Shown piece by piece: positions 1 to 12,500 of a DNA stretch of 64,000 nucleotides. The position numbers and the translations under genes were made by a program. The notes beneath the pieces are model-generated. The model was given only the letters and a program-made list of their open reading frames with translations, was not told where the DNA came from and did not search any database. Within the stretch, counting starts at the first letter, position 1. Each line of letters opens with the position of its first letter. Source of the DNA: Dendrocalamus latiflorus (taxonomy: Eukaryota; Streptophyta; Magnoliopsida; Poales; Poaceae); contig CM029660.1 of assembly GCA_017311315.1 (NCBI GenBank), positions 36,723,507 through 36,787,506 of the forward strand, read 5' to 3'.

Positions 1-70
1 TTGGATGGCATGTCTAATTTCCTTTTCCCCCCTGAATAATTACTCTTTGTTTCCTTGACCGATGATGCAG

Positions 71-563
71 TTTTATGTGGATACTGTGAAGAAAATGGCT
101 CACTGCCATTTTGTATCTGGATCACCTTTGAGGACATTGTGCCTTCTTATTGCTGGACAACCTGCAGATGTTTTCAATGTTGAGAGCCCTGTCGATGGCA
201 ATTATGGTACTTTACATAGACCTCAACAGCCTGCAGAGCAGGTAATACATAATTACTTCTTTACTGCATTTTTAAGTACCCATGATTGGAAGCAATAGAA
301 GGAGCCATGTTGTCCATAGTTTATGACTTTATGTGTTATAATGCGTTACTACATGTAACTCTGGGTGTTCTGTAGCCCTGTACAACAATTTTATGTTGCC
401 ATCTGATTCTCTCTAGATTTTTAGGGTATATCATGACATGGGTTGTGCTTAACTGTTCTCGACTTAAAATCTTTACTATTATAAAAGTGTGAGTTGGTGG
501 TTGGTCCATTCTCCCTCTTCTCTTCTCAGCCATCCAATTTGATCTGGATCATTCGTCTCTCTC

Positions 564-599
<36 letters not shown>

Positions 600-3500
600 G
601 ATACAACCGCTCACCCCCTCTACTTTTCTCATCTCCTCGCGCATTCTGGCCACCCTTCTCTCTCTGTCGCTTGCTCTCCAATGTTTGATGTATGAAGTTG
701 GTTAGGTAGTAAGTTCCGTCTCATTATTTTATGACTCCGTTGCAACGTACGGGTCTCTAACTAGTATCACAGACATTGCATTAGGAATACCCCTCCTTTT
801 TTTGGCTCCATTCATAGCTATGTTTGAATCAGCTTGAAGCTAATGTTGCATTTCTGTCGAACAGGGTACTCCTAAGGGCATGCTGGATGACTGGCAAGAC
901 AATTTGGCTATTATAACTGCAAACAGGACGAAAGGCGATGACCTTGTAATTACTCACCTTGGGGATTGCCTTTGGAAAGAGAAAAACGAGGTCTGAATCT
1001 TATGTGCTGAATGTATGCTTTCTTTACATTGAGTTGGAGACCTTATATTTATCTTTATGCAGGTTGCAGCTGCTCATTCATGCTATTTAGTTGCTGAACT
1101 AAATATTGATTCATACTCCGAAAGTGCAAGAATATGTCTAATTGGTGCAGACCACTTGAGATGTCCTCGCACATTTACCAGCCCTGAAGCTATCCAGGTC
1201 TTTTAAATTCGTACCATTTATCCCCTATTCATGCTTTTGTGCAGATAGCCTAGAGCTGCAAGGTGCATAATCACAGATGCATGTGTAGGATATTATCATG
1301 ACATAAAAGAGGCCATGCAGTTAGCCCACCGAATGGCTCAGATATTAATAGTCGTGTATCTTGTTCAAGATATTTTTCCTCACTATGGCAAATGAGTTCC
1401 ATGTTCCAACCTGCAGATTAGATGTCTTGCTAAATTTGTCAAATTGGGATGTTATTTTTACGACTTTACTCAGTGGCTTTTAAGGAGAGGATGGTCACGA
1501 AAGGGACGTGGGACGTAGGAGAAGCGAATAGTATGTGGACAGAGATGACAACTCACATTAGGAAGGTGACTACGAAGGTGCTTGGAGTGACCCAAGAGAC
1601 AAGAGGAGAACCAAAAGACACATGGTGGTGGAACGAGAAAGTGCAAAAGGCTATTGAGGGGAAGAAAATATGCTACAAGCACATGCATCATGATAGGAGC
1701 GATGACAACGTACAAAAATACAAAGCAGCAAAAAAGAATGCGAAGAAAGCGGTGAGTGAGGCACGAGGCAAGGCATATGAGGAAATTTATCAAAAACTAA
1801 GTACAAAGGAGGGAGAGAAGGATGTCTATAGGTGGAGAGATTACTTCGACAAGTTGTCCAATTACGATAATAATGACAGTATGATTGAACTGGATGATGT
1901 TTTGACGACACTGATAAGCGGTTTGTTCGAAGAATCCAGGAGTCGGAAGTAAGAGGCCTTAAAAAGTATGAAAGTGGGTAAAGCGTTGGGGCCTGATAAC
2001 ATCCTTATTGAGGTGTGGAAATGCCTAGGAGAAGTGGCGATTGTTTGGCTAATTAATTTGTTCAATAGCATTTTTAGATTGAACAAAATGTCAAACGAGT
2101 GGTGGAGGAGCACATTAGTACCAATTTTAAAAAATAAAGGAAACATTCAAAGTTGTACTAATTATAGAGGAATTAAGCTCATGAGCCACACAATGAAATT
2201 ATGAGAACGAGTGATTGAGCATCGTTTAAGAAAAATGACTAGCGTGACAACAAATCAATTTGGTTTTATGCCTGGGAGGTCGACCACAGAGGCGATTTTC
2301 TTGCTACGACAGTTGATGGAGAGGTATAGAGAGCAAAAGGACATTCACATGATAGTTATTGACTTGAAGAAAGCCTATGACGGTGCTAAGAAAGGTCATA
2401 TGGTGGGCGCTTCAAAAGAAAAGAGTTCCAACAAAATATATTACCCTAATTAAGGACATGTACGAAAATAGCGTGACTAATGTCAGAACGTGCGGTAGTG
2501 TTACTAATGACTTTCCTATTAAGATAGGACTACACCAAGGGTCAACGTTGAGCCCATACATTTTTGCCTTAGTGATGGACGATGTCACACGGGACATACA
2601 AGGAGATGTCCCTTGGAATATGCTTTTCGCTGATGATGTGGTGCTGATTGATGAGAGTAGGATAGGTGTTGATAGGAAGCTCAGATTTGTGGAGAAAGAC
2701 CTTAGAATTGAAGGGTTTTAGACTTAGTAGGAATAAGACTAAGTATATGGGGTGTGATTTCAGTGGTGCTAGGGTAGATGATGGGGATGTTAGATTGGAT
2801 GGACAAGTAGTGCCTAAGAAGGACATGTTTCGTTATTTGGGATCGATGCTACAATGGGACGGTGAGATTGATGAAGACGTGAACCACAGGATAAGAGCGG
2901 GGTGGGTGAAATGGCGCCAATCATCTAATGTCCTGTGTGACAATAAAGCCCCTCAAAAGTTAAAGGGTAAGTTCTATAGAACAGCGATCAGACCCGCGAT
3001 ATTATATGGAGCAGAATGTTGGGTGACAAAGGCAACATATACAGAAAATGAGTGTAGCGGAGATGAGGATGCTGCGGTGGATTTGTGGTCACACAAGGCG
3101 GGATCGCATCCACAATTATGATATACGTGATAGGGTGAGGGTAGCACCAATTGAAGAGAAGCTTATCCAACATCGCTTGAGATGGTTTGGACATCTCCAA
3201 CGAAGACCTCTTGAGGCACTGGTACGTAGTGGAATTTTAAGACGTACTGAAAACGTAAGAAGGGGCAGAGGTTGACCGAAACTGATGTGGGAGGAAGCAG
3301 TTAAAAGAGACTTGAGGGATTGGAATGTATCTAAAGAATTAGCTTTGGATAGGAGTGCATAGAAGTTAACGATCTACGTACTAGAACCATAAGAAAATTA
3401 GGGGCACTGTTTTTAGGCTCTCGGCTCGGATAGCAAGTTGTACGGCTTAGGATTTTAGCATTGTAGGTTTTATTTCAGGGCGCTCATTTCTTTGATCTTG

Positions 3501-5608
3501 AGAAGATTTCATTTCTAGGCTACCCTAACTTGTTTGGGAAAAGGCTTTGTTGTTGTTGTTGTGGCTTTCCAGCCCCTTTTGTTCTATTTTGGACCATTCA
3601 TTTCTTGGAGAATGGCATGGTTGGATGATAACTGACCGCATCCTTGTTATGCTTTTTTTGTCATTGTCATTTGCTGTTCCTGAACAAATACCCTCACAAT
3701 GCAACTAACAGAGAACGGAGTTGTATGAATATGCGAAGGTTCTCGGTAACTCTCAGTATATCCTCTTGCCATTTCAACCATATAAGCTGATTTACGCATA
3801 CATGCTTGCGGAGGTTGGGAAGGTTTCTGATTCTCTAAGGTAAGGTGCTGAGTCACTATTTCAGCATTTCCCCCTGGTTTCTTAGTGACACACACACTCA
3901 CTTTGAATTGCCTTCTTAAGGTATTGTCAAGCATCTTTGAAGGTGCTGAAAGCCTCTGGCCGTGCGCCTGAACTTGAAGCATGGAAGCAATTGTTTTCAT
4001 CCCTGGAGGAGCGGATACGCACCCACCAGCAGGTATGAGTTTATTGTAGTTAATGTTGTTTCTTGATTCTTGCCTGCACTTTAGCAAACCATTTTCTTCC
4101 TGTTCACTGATAATTGATTCGCCTTTATTTAGGGTGGATATGGCACAAATCTTGCCCCTGCAAAGCTTGTTGGAAAGATTTTTACGTCACTTGATAAATC
4201 ATTGTCCCGCATGATGGGTACACAACCTGCACCATTGCCGTCATTGCCACAGGGATCTTCTAACAACAGAGACTTATATTCTGCTCCTCCAGCCACAAAA
4301 GTTGTAAATAGTCAGTCAGCGATGGCCATGTCATCTTTAATGTCTTCTGCTTCAGAACAGTCTATGAGTGAAATGGCAGGAAACAGTGGCCCTGGCAGGA
4401 AAGGTGCACATAACAGAAGTGTCTCTGAACCGGACTTTGGCAGAACCCCAAAACAGGTACTTCTTAGATTGGAATGTTTTCTAGAGTTTTTTTCCGGTTA
4501 TCTTTGCTGACGTTGAAATTCAACAGGGTGCAGGATCAGATAATGCACAAAGCACGTCAGGTTCAGGCAGTTCACGTTTTGGATGGTTGCTGCAGAAAAC
4601 AATGGGGTTTGTTTCAAAATCTCATCACCAGGTACTTATTAACACATTAACTACTTGTGCCTACTTTTCGCTCTGTGCAGTAACTTGACTAATTTTTTCG
4701 TGGTCTGAAGGCAAAGTTGGGGGAACAGAACAAGTTCTACTATGATGAGAAGCTGAAGCGGTGGGTGGAAGAAGGCGCTGAGATCCCTGCTGAGGAGCCT
4801 CCCCTTCCCCCACCTCCGACAAAAGCCTCATTCCAGAGTGGTATTCCAGATTACAACTTGAATGGCCCCAGCAGTGGAGGTTACACTGCTAATGGACCTG
4901 TAGAGGCGAAGCCCTCAAATCCTTCCGAGCTTTATTCGGGCATGCCACCGATACCACCCAGCCAGAACCAGTTCTCAGCACGTGGACGGACGGGTGTTAG
5001 ATCAAGGTAATTTGTTCAGTTAACTGTCCTCATTTGCTTTCTATACCAAGTGGGTTATAATATTTCCTTCTTTCTGTAGATATGTTGACACATTTAACAA
5101 GGGTGGTGCAAATGCCTTTGGGGCAGCAACAGCAACATCATATAGTAAACCGGCAGCTCCATCTATGAATCCGCTGTCTGGTGCTACGTTCTTTGTGCCA
5201 ACTCCAGCTGTTGTTGCATCGGAGCAGATGCCTGACTCAACAGTCCATGCCCCCAGCGAAACCACACATCATCAGGACGAACCATCTCCCTCTCCAGCGA
5301 TGGAGGCAGCCTTCGCTTCACCACCACGGGTGCCAACGCAATCAAGCATTCAGCGGTACCCCAGTATGGACAACATCATGACCCCCGCAGGCGGTGCTAA
5401 TAGCTCATTCTCAAGGTCCCGAGCAGCATCATGGAGCGGAACATACTCAGACCAGTTGAGCACTAGTGCTGTTTCGAGATCACCTGATGGGCAGACCATG
5501 CGGTCGCCATTGATACCTGGAAAGAAACCTCCTCACAGCCGTTCCAACAGCCACTCGTCGGTTCAGTCGAATGGTTTGGGAGAAGACCTTCATGAGGTAG
5601 AGCTCTGA
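71..5608 (+). CDS. SEC16: SEC16-type COPII scaffold, C-terminal part (5' end outside window)
   Basis: SEC16 organises COPII vesicle assembly at ER exit sites. Nine coding exons join in frame: 71-241, 865-990, 1063-1197, 3712-3839, 3921-4032, 4133-4456, 4527-4631, 4711-5006 and 5080-5608. Together they give the last 641 residues, ending EDLHEVEL. The first exon (FYVDTVKKMAHCHFVSGSPL) lies in the conserved Sec16 central helical region that binds Sec13. Later exons hold a helical segment (KLIYAYMLAEVGKVSDSLRY, ASLKVLKASGRAPELEAWKQ) and then a low-complexity Ser/Pro/Asn-rich C-terminal part, as in plant SEC16A/B proteins. All introns are GT-AG. The third intron seen (1198-3711) is swollen by a LINE, and the first (242-864) holds a Helitron-like element. 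The upstream two thirds or so of the protein should lie left of position 1. The neighbour PRMT7 is convergent. Confidence 0.92.
470..764 (+). mobile_element. Small non-autonomous Helitron in a SEC16 intron
   Basis: The element begins with TC (TCTTTACTATTATAAAAG) and ends with CTAG. About 11 bases before the end there is a short hairpin, CCGT...ACGG, at about 737-751. It sits between A at 469 and T at 765, the A|T target expected for Helitrons, and there is no target-site duplication. At 295 bp it can code for nothing. It contains a CT microsatellite. Ends of this type recur in many grass Helitron families (known from the family); no second copy was noticed in this window. Confidence 0.68.
568..597 (+). 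repeat. (CT)n microsatellite inside the Helitron
   Basis: An almost uninterrupted CT run of about 30 bases. It produces a false SLSLSLS reading frame. Confidence 0.9.
1481..3560 (+). mobile_element. 5'-truncated RTE-clade LINE in a SEC16 intron
   Basis: The element is about 2.08 kb long. It is flanked by the 8-bp direct repeat GTGGCTTT at 1473-1480 and 3561-3568, which I read as the target-site duplication. It lies on the same strand as SEC16. The 3' end carries ACTTGTTTGGGAAAAGGCTT followed by a short (TTG)n tail, the signature tail of plant RTE LINEs and their partner SINEs; there is no poly(A). The coding part is reverse transcriptase only, and the start is lost, as is usual after incomplete target-primed reverse transcription. 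It lengthens the intron to about 2.5 kb without touching a splice site. Confidence 0.85.
1484..3360 (+). pseudogene. RTE LINE reverse transcriptase, broken
   Basis: Recognisable reverse-transcriptase blocks follow one another in order: a linker with KDTWWWNEKVQKAI, NYRGIKLMSHTMKL, NQFGFMPGRSTTEAIF, IDLKKAYD, IGLHQGSTLSPYIFALVMD and the catalytic FADDV box near 2626-2640. A C-terminal part follows (RYLGSMLQWDG, AIRPAILYGAECW, LRWFGHLQRRP). The frame is broken by stops near 1950, 2202 and 3274 and by frame changes near 2380, 2690 and 3050. A piece seems to be missing near 1827, where KEGEKDVYR runs straight into WRDYFDKL. The protein cannot be made, so the copy is dead. Confidence 0.85.
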
Positions 5609-6595
5609 TATCGTGTGATCAATCACACCCCTGCCTTGGATTTTTTTTAATCGTTTTGTATTTAACATCTTGTGATGTCTAGAAAGGGGGGGAAAAAGGG
5701 GAGTGGTGTCCCTTTTCTTTTTCTTTTTTACATGGGAAGGCATGTGGATGCCGTTGTACAGATAGTTCACTCCCCCGTTCATTCCAGATGCAAAAAAGGA
5801 AAGAAAATATCCAGAGAGGAGAGTTGTGTAAGATAGCAAGGAAGATGCGCAAGTTTGGCAGTACTCTCCTTTTTTTTTCTGGGGGGTTTGGTTCGGTTCC
5901 GTAAGAGCCTTGATTCATTATTGAACTTGGACGCTTTGAGGAGCTCAATAATTAATAATGCTGCCGCTGCCTTGTGGGTAGTAACCTCGATAACGTTGGT
6001 CTCTCTTTGTTATCAGGCCATATTATTTTCCTGAACTTGTCTGTTTCTTTGAGATACCTGTGCTTGAATGGATAACACGGGTATCAGAATGGTGTGTGCC
6101 TGCGCCTGTGTCACAAACTCAACGAGGATGACACGTGCGACGTCATGTCCGCACACTAGTCCATTCCAGCCTTCGTTGGGCCATACGACCTTAGCTCGCA
6201 TTACTAGGCCACAAATGCACCGGAAGGCCCTTTAGTGGGCCGTATCGACCTTACGGGCTGCTAATGGGCCACATTTGTTGCTTTATGGGCCTTACATGGG
6301 CAAACCTTAATAGGTCCACTTGGATATTTTAAACGGGCCGAGATCGAAATGCTGAACGCACATCGTTTGACAAGGGGGTCGGCCGTTGTAACGAAACTAG
6401 TAGTACATGTGAAGTTGGCCGTCGGGGTTTTCGTCACTCTCTCCAGCCGAAAAATTCTTAGGAAAGAAAAACAACATGTGCCATGCATGGGCTGCTGACG
6501 TATCTGTCGTTACAGTCAATAACCACCTGCCTGCATCCTAACTAATGCGGGGAAAGTCGCCAGTGACACAAGACCGGTAACTAGTACAAATTACA
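5609..6595. other. Convergent intergenic region, SEC16 3' UTR and PRMT7 downstream
   Basis: About 1 kb lies between two stop codons that face each other. The first 300 bases or so are probably SEC16 3' UTR (T-rich, several A/T runs, AATAATTAATAATG near 5947). The rest includes a GGGCC-rich stretch near 6170-6310. No coding exon is seen. Confidence 0.6.
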
Positions 6596-9500
6596 TCACG
6601 AGAATGAGGTATTGAAGGTGAGCTCACCGGTGGCGGGATCAAAGGCTGCGTCCACATGCATCACCGAACTGGCTGGATTCACCTCTACAGGCTTGCTAAG
6701 CAGCTGCACTCCTTGTTTCCAGTGTCGGTTATCTGACCTCAACATCAGACAACACGGTCAGCCCGGGGAAAGAAACTTAATCAATTACCCATCAATTTCG
6801 TCACCACTCCCCGATATCAACGCATCACAAATATGAACATAATCTTTACCTGGCCCAGTGCTTAACACAATGGAGTTTTTCTCATCGAGTACCCAATCAA
6901 TCCAAACCGCGAAACCATGGCACATTCCACCATCGGCGAACTCAATCTGCAAGACCGTATGGATACACAAGTTTACGACTTCAAAACAGACAACAGTGAG
7001 AAAACCATATGCATATTTTAGCCAGCAAAGCAAGGTCACTGCCCTGAGCAAACACTAAAGACCAAAAGTACTACAATGCTCTCCCAACATGTGGAAATCA
7101 CAATTTCTATAGCAAACTTGCATCCATCCACTACTCTACTAAACCATACTATTTTATGCTTTCTGTATTATAGTTTCTGTGAGAGCACTGAAGCATTACT
7201 CAAACCAATATATTCTGTATCATTATGAACTGACAATGATGTACCAAATCTGGTTTTCTAATACATCTCTAAACAGTACCACTTTTATAAATAAAAAAGT
7301 TTCGGGCACAACAAAACCACACCCAAAAGACACCTTGCAGACAGGTCTGTATCATGGTCTAAATCAGTGAAATCTCATACATTCTCGATCTTCTCAAATT
7401 TCAATAAGAATCACTGGCTGCATTGTACCTAATACCGCTTAAGATTCTTGCATGTTTGAACTGACTAGTACAGAAAAAAAAAACTCAATGAAAACATGTA
7501 TTCCACCAGAAAGTCAAAAGGATACCTTTGTTTTCCCAAAACAGGAGTGAATACATTCGGAGAAGTTGAAGTCCATGAGAGAGTACACTTTACTTAATTT
7601 CTGTTGAAGTTAAATGCATCGTTAGCCACTCTTGAATGAAATGATATCTGTGCACTTAACCATGGGACGCTATTTGATTTTACCTTGGTATAACCACATT
7701 GCCATACATAATAAGGCAGACAAGGACCTTGCTGCTCTCCAGGCAGGTCACCGCAGGCTCCTAAAGTCTCATTAACAACTGAGTGATCAAAACCCTCAAT
7801 ATCTTTAAGGCCGCAACGGCTCCTCCATAAGTCCTGCAGTACTTCAATTATTAGGAAAAAAACAGTTCTTTTGCGCAAAAGAAAATAAAATGGAGGGAAC
7901 ATAAACAAAAAGGTGACTAAATGATGGACTAACCGGAAGCGACATGGCGCAGAATTTTAGTATCCCTTTACAAGGCATGATGAATGCATCCTCAGATAAC
8001 ATCGAATCAAGCAAAGTTCTTGCATTCCTAGAGTCAAAACTCAAAACAACAGGAACAGATATTGAAATTAATTTGTAATACAACAGAAAGTAATAGAAAA
8101 ATGCATCAATAGTAATTTCATACAAAAAAAAACTTTTCATCGTTCACTTGGCCTTCCCATGTAAACTGTGGGTTCCATATTGATGAATCTTAACTTTGTG
8201 TTCTCAAGCACACTGGTCAATATGCGTAATGCTTGATAAACTCAATGCAAACTAGGTGAACAGGTGTAACACCCTGGGCACAGCCAGCCCAAACCAAAGC
8301 TGTTAACTTTTGTCCTCACTTCCAAGGTTTATATGCTTACTAGAAAGTCGAAACAACTGTGGGCCAAACATACCATTTCCAGCCCAAACTTGGGCCATGG
8401 TGTTACATTAAGTGACCGCTAACCTAAAATGGTAGCAAAAATTGGAAATAACAAAGCTTTAGCCTTTAGTTAAGATGATATGAAAAATTGTCGGCTTATT
8501 AATTAGGACATCTGTGAACAGCCGCATGCTCTAGCAGACTGAAAGAAGAGTCTAACAGCAATTAATATTGGCTTCGTCTCATCAAATTGAGGGCGCATTC
8601 TTCTTCCTTCTACAAAAATATGTTATCACTAGTATAGCATAATAAATAGAAGGAAATGTCTGAAAGGACGTCGTGCTTTCTTCAAAATTTCGGCTTGAGA
8701 ACAATCATATATAGTAAAAGTATGAAATTTAACTATCAGTGAAGAATACATCAACTTCTGCCAGATCAAAAAGGAATCGATGAGGAACATGCAGATAAAT
8801 AATCAAAATATACTATAAAAAATGCAATGAAGAGTACAATATGGTTGTGGATTTCTAAACATGTTATATATTTTTTTAACATCGTGAGTGGATTTTTAAG
8901 TGCAACATTTATTCACATATTGATTTGTTAGTAATGGTACAAAGCTCCATTTGATGGACCGTGAATAATGAGAGTTTAAAGTAACGAACCAGAAACGTAG
9001 ATTTTGCCATGGAAGCATCCCTTCACTTCCATAATAAAATGGTTCCCCCACTAAAAAATTAACCTATAGAGATAAAATGGTAGAAGATCAAGAGACATTC
9101 ATAAATAACAACAGTATGGATCATGGAATTGATTTTCGAGTCAAGAACATCCGCTAGTGATATTTACCTTTTTGTGTTTTAAATCTTGCATTGTAATAGA
9201 TGCGGCTCTTTTACCAACCACTTGAATCTGGTCCATGGAGAATCTATTTGCATCTGCAACAGCTTGAAGATAGGTTGCACCCTTGTCTCGCAGACCAGGA
9301 AACATTGCAATGACTTTTGAAGATGGTGAGAGAGAAGAAACTAAGAGAGTTAAGAACATGCTGTCATCAGCCACAATACAGGTTGGGGAAGATCTCACAC
9401 TCAACTGGGAAGAAAAACATTAAACATGAATAAGTTGAGGTGAGAATGATGTAAATAACATAAATAATAGAACATGTATTCCCCCTGAAAGCTATTAGTT

Positions 9501-12500
9501 TTCACTCATTCTAACAAGGCAACAAAATCGCTTCAGGACTGCTGAAGAAGTTTTTTTTTTTTAAAAAAAAGCACTTCAGTCTATGCATGAAGGGGCCAAC
9601 AGAGATTATCAATTGATAATTTGAATATGAGTATGCAAGCATAGGGTTTCCTTAGATTTTTGAAATGGGCAAACTGCACTAGAAAACAATTGAAAGCTTG
9701 AATATGTTTCAAATATTAACAGATCTTTGGAATTCTTCACATACACTGAACTAACATCAGTGATCCATTTCTAATAGCACAAAAAAGTTCACAAAAGTTA
9801 ATTGCGCAAGGCAACAACATGATATGTAACCAAATGAATTGGGGGAGTACTTACAGCATTTTTAATGACATTTATCAAAGCAGATCTCCAATCTCTATCA
9901 CCATAAAGTGCTATCCTTTCTGGCAACAATGTTAGATGGCCACCTTTGAAGCTTCTACTGCACGCTTCATCATTGGCATCCAGCTGATATGAGATGCTAG
10001 TTTGGTTATGGCTAGCCCTTAGATAAATAATATGATCTTTCATAGCAGAAGCCCCTCTTCCTTGTGTAAACCAAACACACTGCTTCCAGTGATCACACCA
10101 ATCCTTCATGTCTACAAATGGATATAAGGCATAAAACAATGTAAAGAAACTTCATTGTTTAAGTAGCTTCAGAATGAGAAGTAGGGTAAGTCTTAAAAGG
10201 CCCACATAGAGAACAATAGAACATACTAGTTTAACCGAGTGATTTCAAATGGATTTCTATATGTAGGAGCTCAAGGTCCAAGGAGGATTGATGCTATCTG
10301 ACAACACTACAATCATATGCCCAAATCACTTATTTCTTTCACAAGATCAGAAAATAACTAGAGTTCCACCAATACCGACTTGCAGCACTAGTATAACACC
10401 ATGCAAACACAGTAATACAGTGTTTTTTCTAAAAATACAGGCATAGCTAAACAACTTAAAAATAATTAAAAAAACTATATTCTCAACTCTCATGGCATAA
10501 CTGTACTGATGGTGTACTGATATACGATGTATAGTTCAATGTAACAAATGCATTAATTTAATGTAAAATTTGGAGTTTTTGTTGACATTTACAATTGTCT
10601 TTTCACATAAATCATGTAACAAATGCATTGATTTAATTTAAAATTTGGAGTTTTTGTTGTCATTTGGAATTGTCTTTTCACAAAAATCATGGGCTAAATT
10701 ACATTAGGCCTGAGCATTTTTAGGCTACGCTTGCAAAAGACCTGATTTTTTTGGGCTGGTCCTACCCGGTCCAGCTCAATATACTTAGTCAAGAAAGTAA
10801 ACCCTTCTTCTAATTGGGACAATTAGGGTGCAACTTAATTATTTTGGACGGGGCCAAATTTCATCAGGGCTACATAACATACAACAAGCACAAAGTAAAA
10901 AAAAACTGCTAATAATATATCAAATTCTAAGTAGTGTAGGCAGTACAAATTGTCCTGTCAGTACTATATTAGTGCAGTGTCGACGAAAGTTATTTCTTAT
11001 AAATAATAATAGACCGCCAGTTCCCCATAACATGTCAGATAACCCACATGGCCTAAGTCCAACATCAGTACGACACATTGGAGAAGTGCCAGGTGCATAT
11101 CAACGGTTCTACTCTACATGTTGGACAAGGCATGTCACATTAATCTAGGGAAAAACTACATTGAATAAATGCAAAAACAAATTGCTTAAGATGACAAAAA
11201 TCATGATTATTTAACCAACCGTTGGCACAATGTGGTAGATCCTCACTACTTGATTGTCTCACCCATCTAGGAGCAGTTGAGTAAAAGATTGACCCAGCTG
11301 AATCTAGTTGAAGCACCCACCTGCATTTGAAGAGGAAGTGTTTATTCAGAGCAGTTTTAACTTTTAAGTGACTAAAGACTAAAGAGACTACAAGAGGCAG
11401 TACTTACCATGAAATAATAGCATGAACACATCCATTAGCAGTTGTTCTTATCTTGATCTTGGTTTCGCGATGACTATCTGGTCGTTTCCAAAAGTCAAAT
11501 TCAAAAACTTTGAAGGGTTCTGACAGCTGAAGCGAAAAAAATTTTAGGACCTGGGATAATACTTTCCTATCAGAACATGCAAAAATACAAGTCCATACCA
11601 ATTGTATCTCATCTTCCAATGCATCACATTGCATCGCATGTTGCTGTTGCTTCACAGAAACAATCCTTTCCATCCCATCAGGAGTAAGCCAGACACCATC
11701 TGCAGCATTTGCTTCATTGTTGTGCAAATCATGCAGCTTCCACAAGAATGTACTTTCGACTAACTAGGATAGCCAAGAAACCAACAAATTCCATTATAAA
11801 CTAATCCAACATTGCTTTTGTAGCAGATAATATTGGGAGGCAGTGGGCACTGACCTGCCCATATGTAGTGGCTCGATATGGAACCGTCTTTGGATATTTC
11901 ACCAATAACATGTCATGTGCTTGCTGTAGAGTAGGTATCAGACCCTCACCCAACAGCTCAGAATCAAGAATTTCACTTACCTGCAAAACAATGCTTCATT
12001 TATTTATACTTTGTATGCAATAGCAATACAAGTGCCGTGCAAGAGAAGTGCTAAGTCCTCAGATATCCCTAACTGCATGAACAACTAAGGAATATTACAA
12101 GATGACCATACACCATGAAATGGCAGAATAACCAAAATAAAATAATGAATAAAAGTATAAAACAATCAATACATAACAGTTGCCCAATACAGATAGTGCC
12201 TACTATGTTGTCGCTCTATGTTGTCGCTAAGTGAGGGCTGTCAATTGAAATAACCAAATGTGAATGAGACCGATAATTTTGAATTTAGTATATAAGGCGA
12301 CAGTTGAAGAAGCACCACAAAGAGAATGAAACTAAAGTATCTGAGCAATTATACTACACCATTTGATTGATGTTAAATATGTTTAGTATCTGAGCAGGAT
12401 CCTATAGTAGAACAAGAATGCCAGTTAAGCTAAAACAAAAGCCTACCAGTATATCAGCTGGTGAATCAAGCTCAACTCCAATTTCAAGCTCATCTGAACG

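Noticed and set aside
8265..8407. Solo mini-LTR in PRMT7 intron 9
   Set aside because: The tips fit, but the flanking 5-mers (ACAGG and TTAAG) do not match, so it is kept only as an unclassified repeat.
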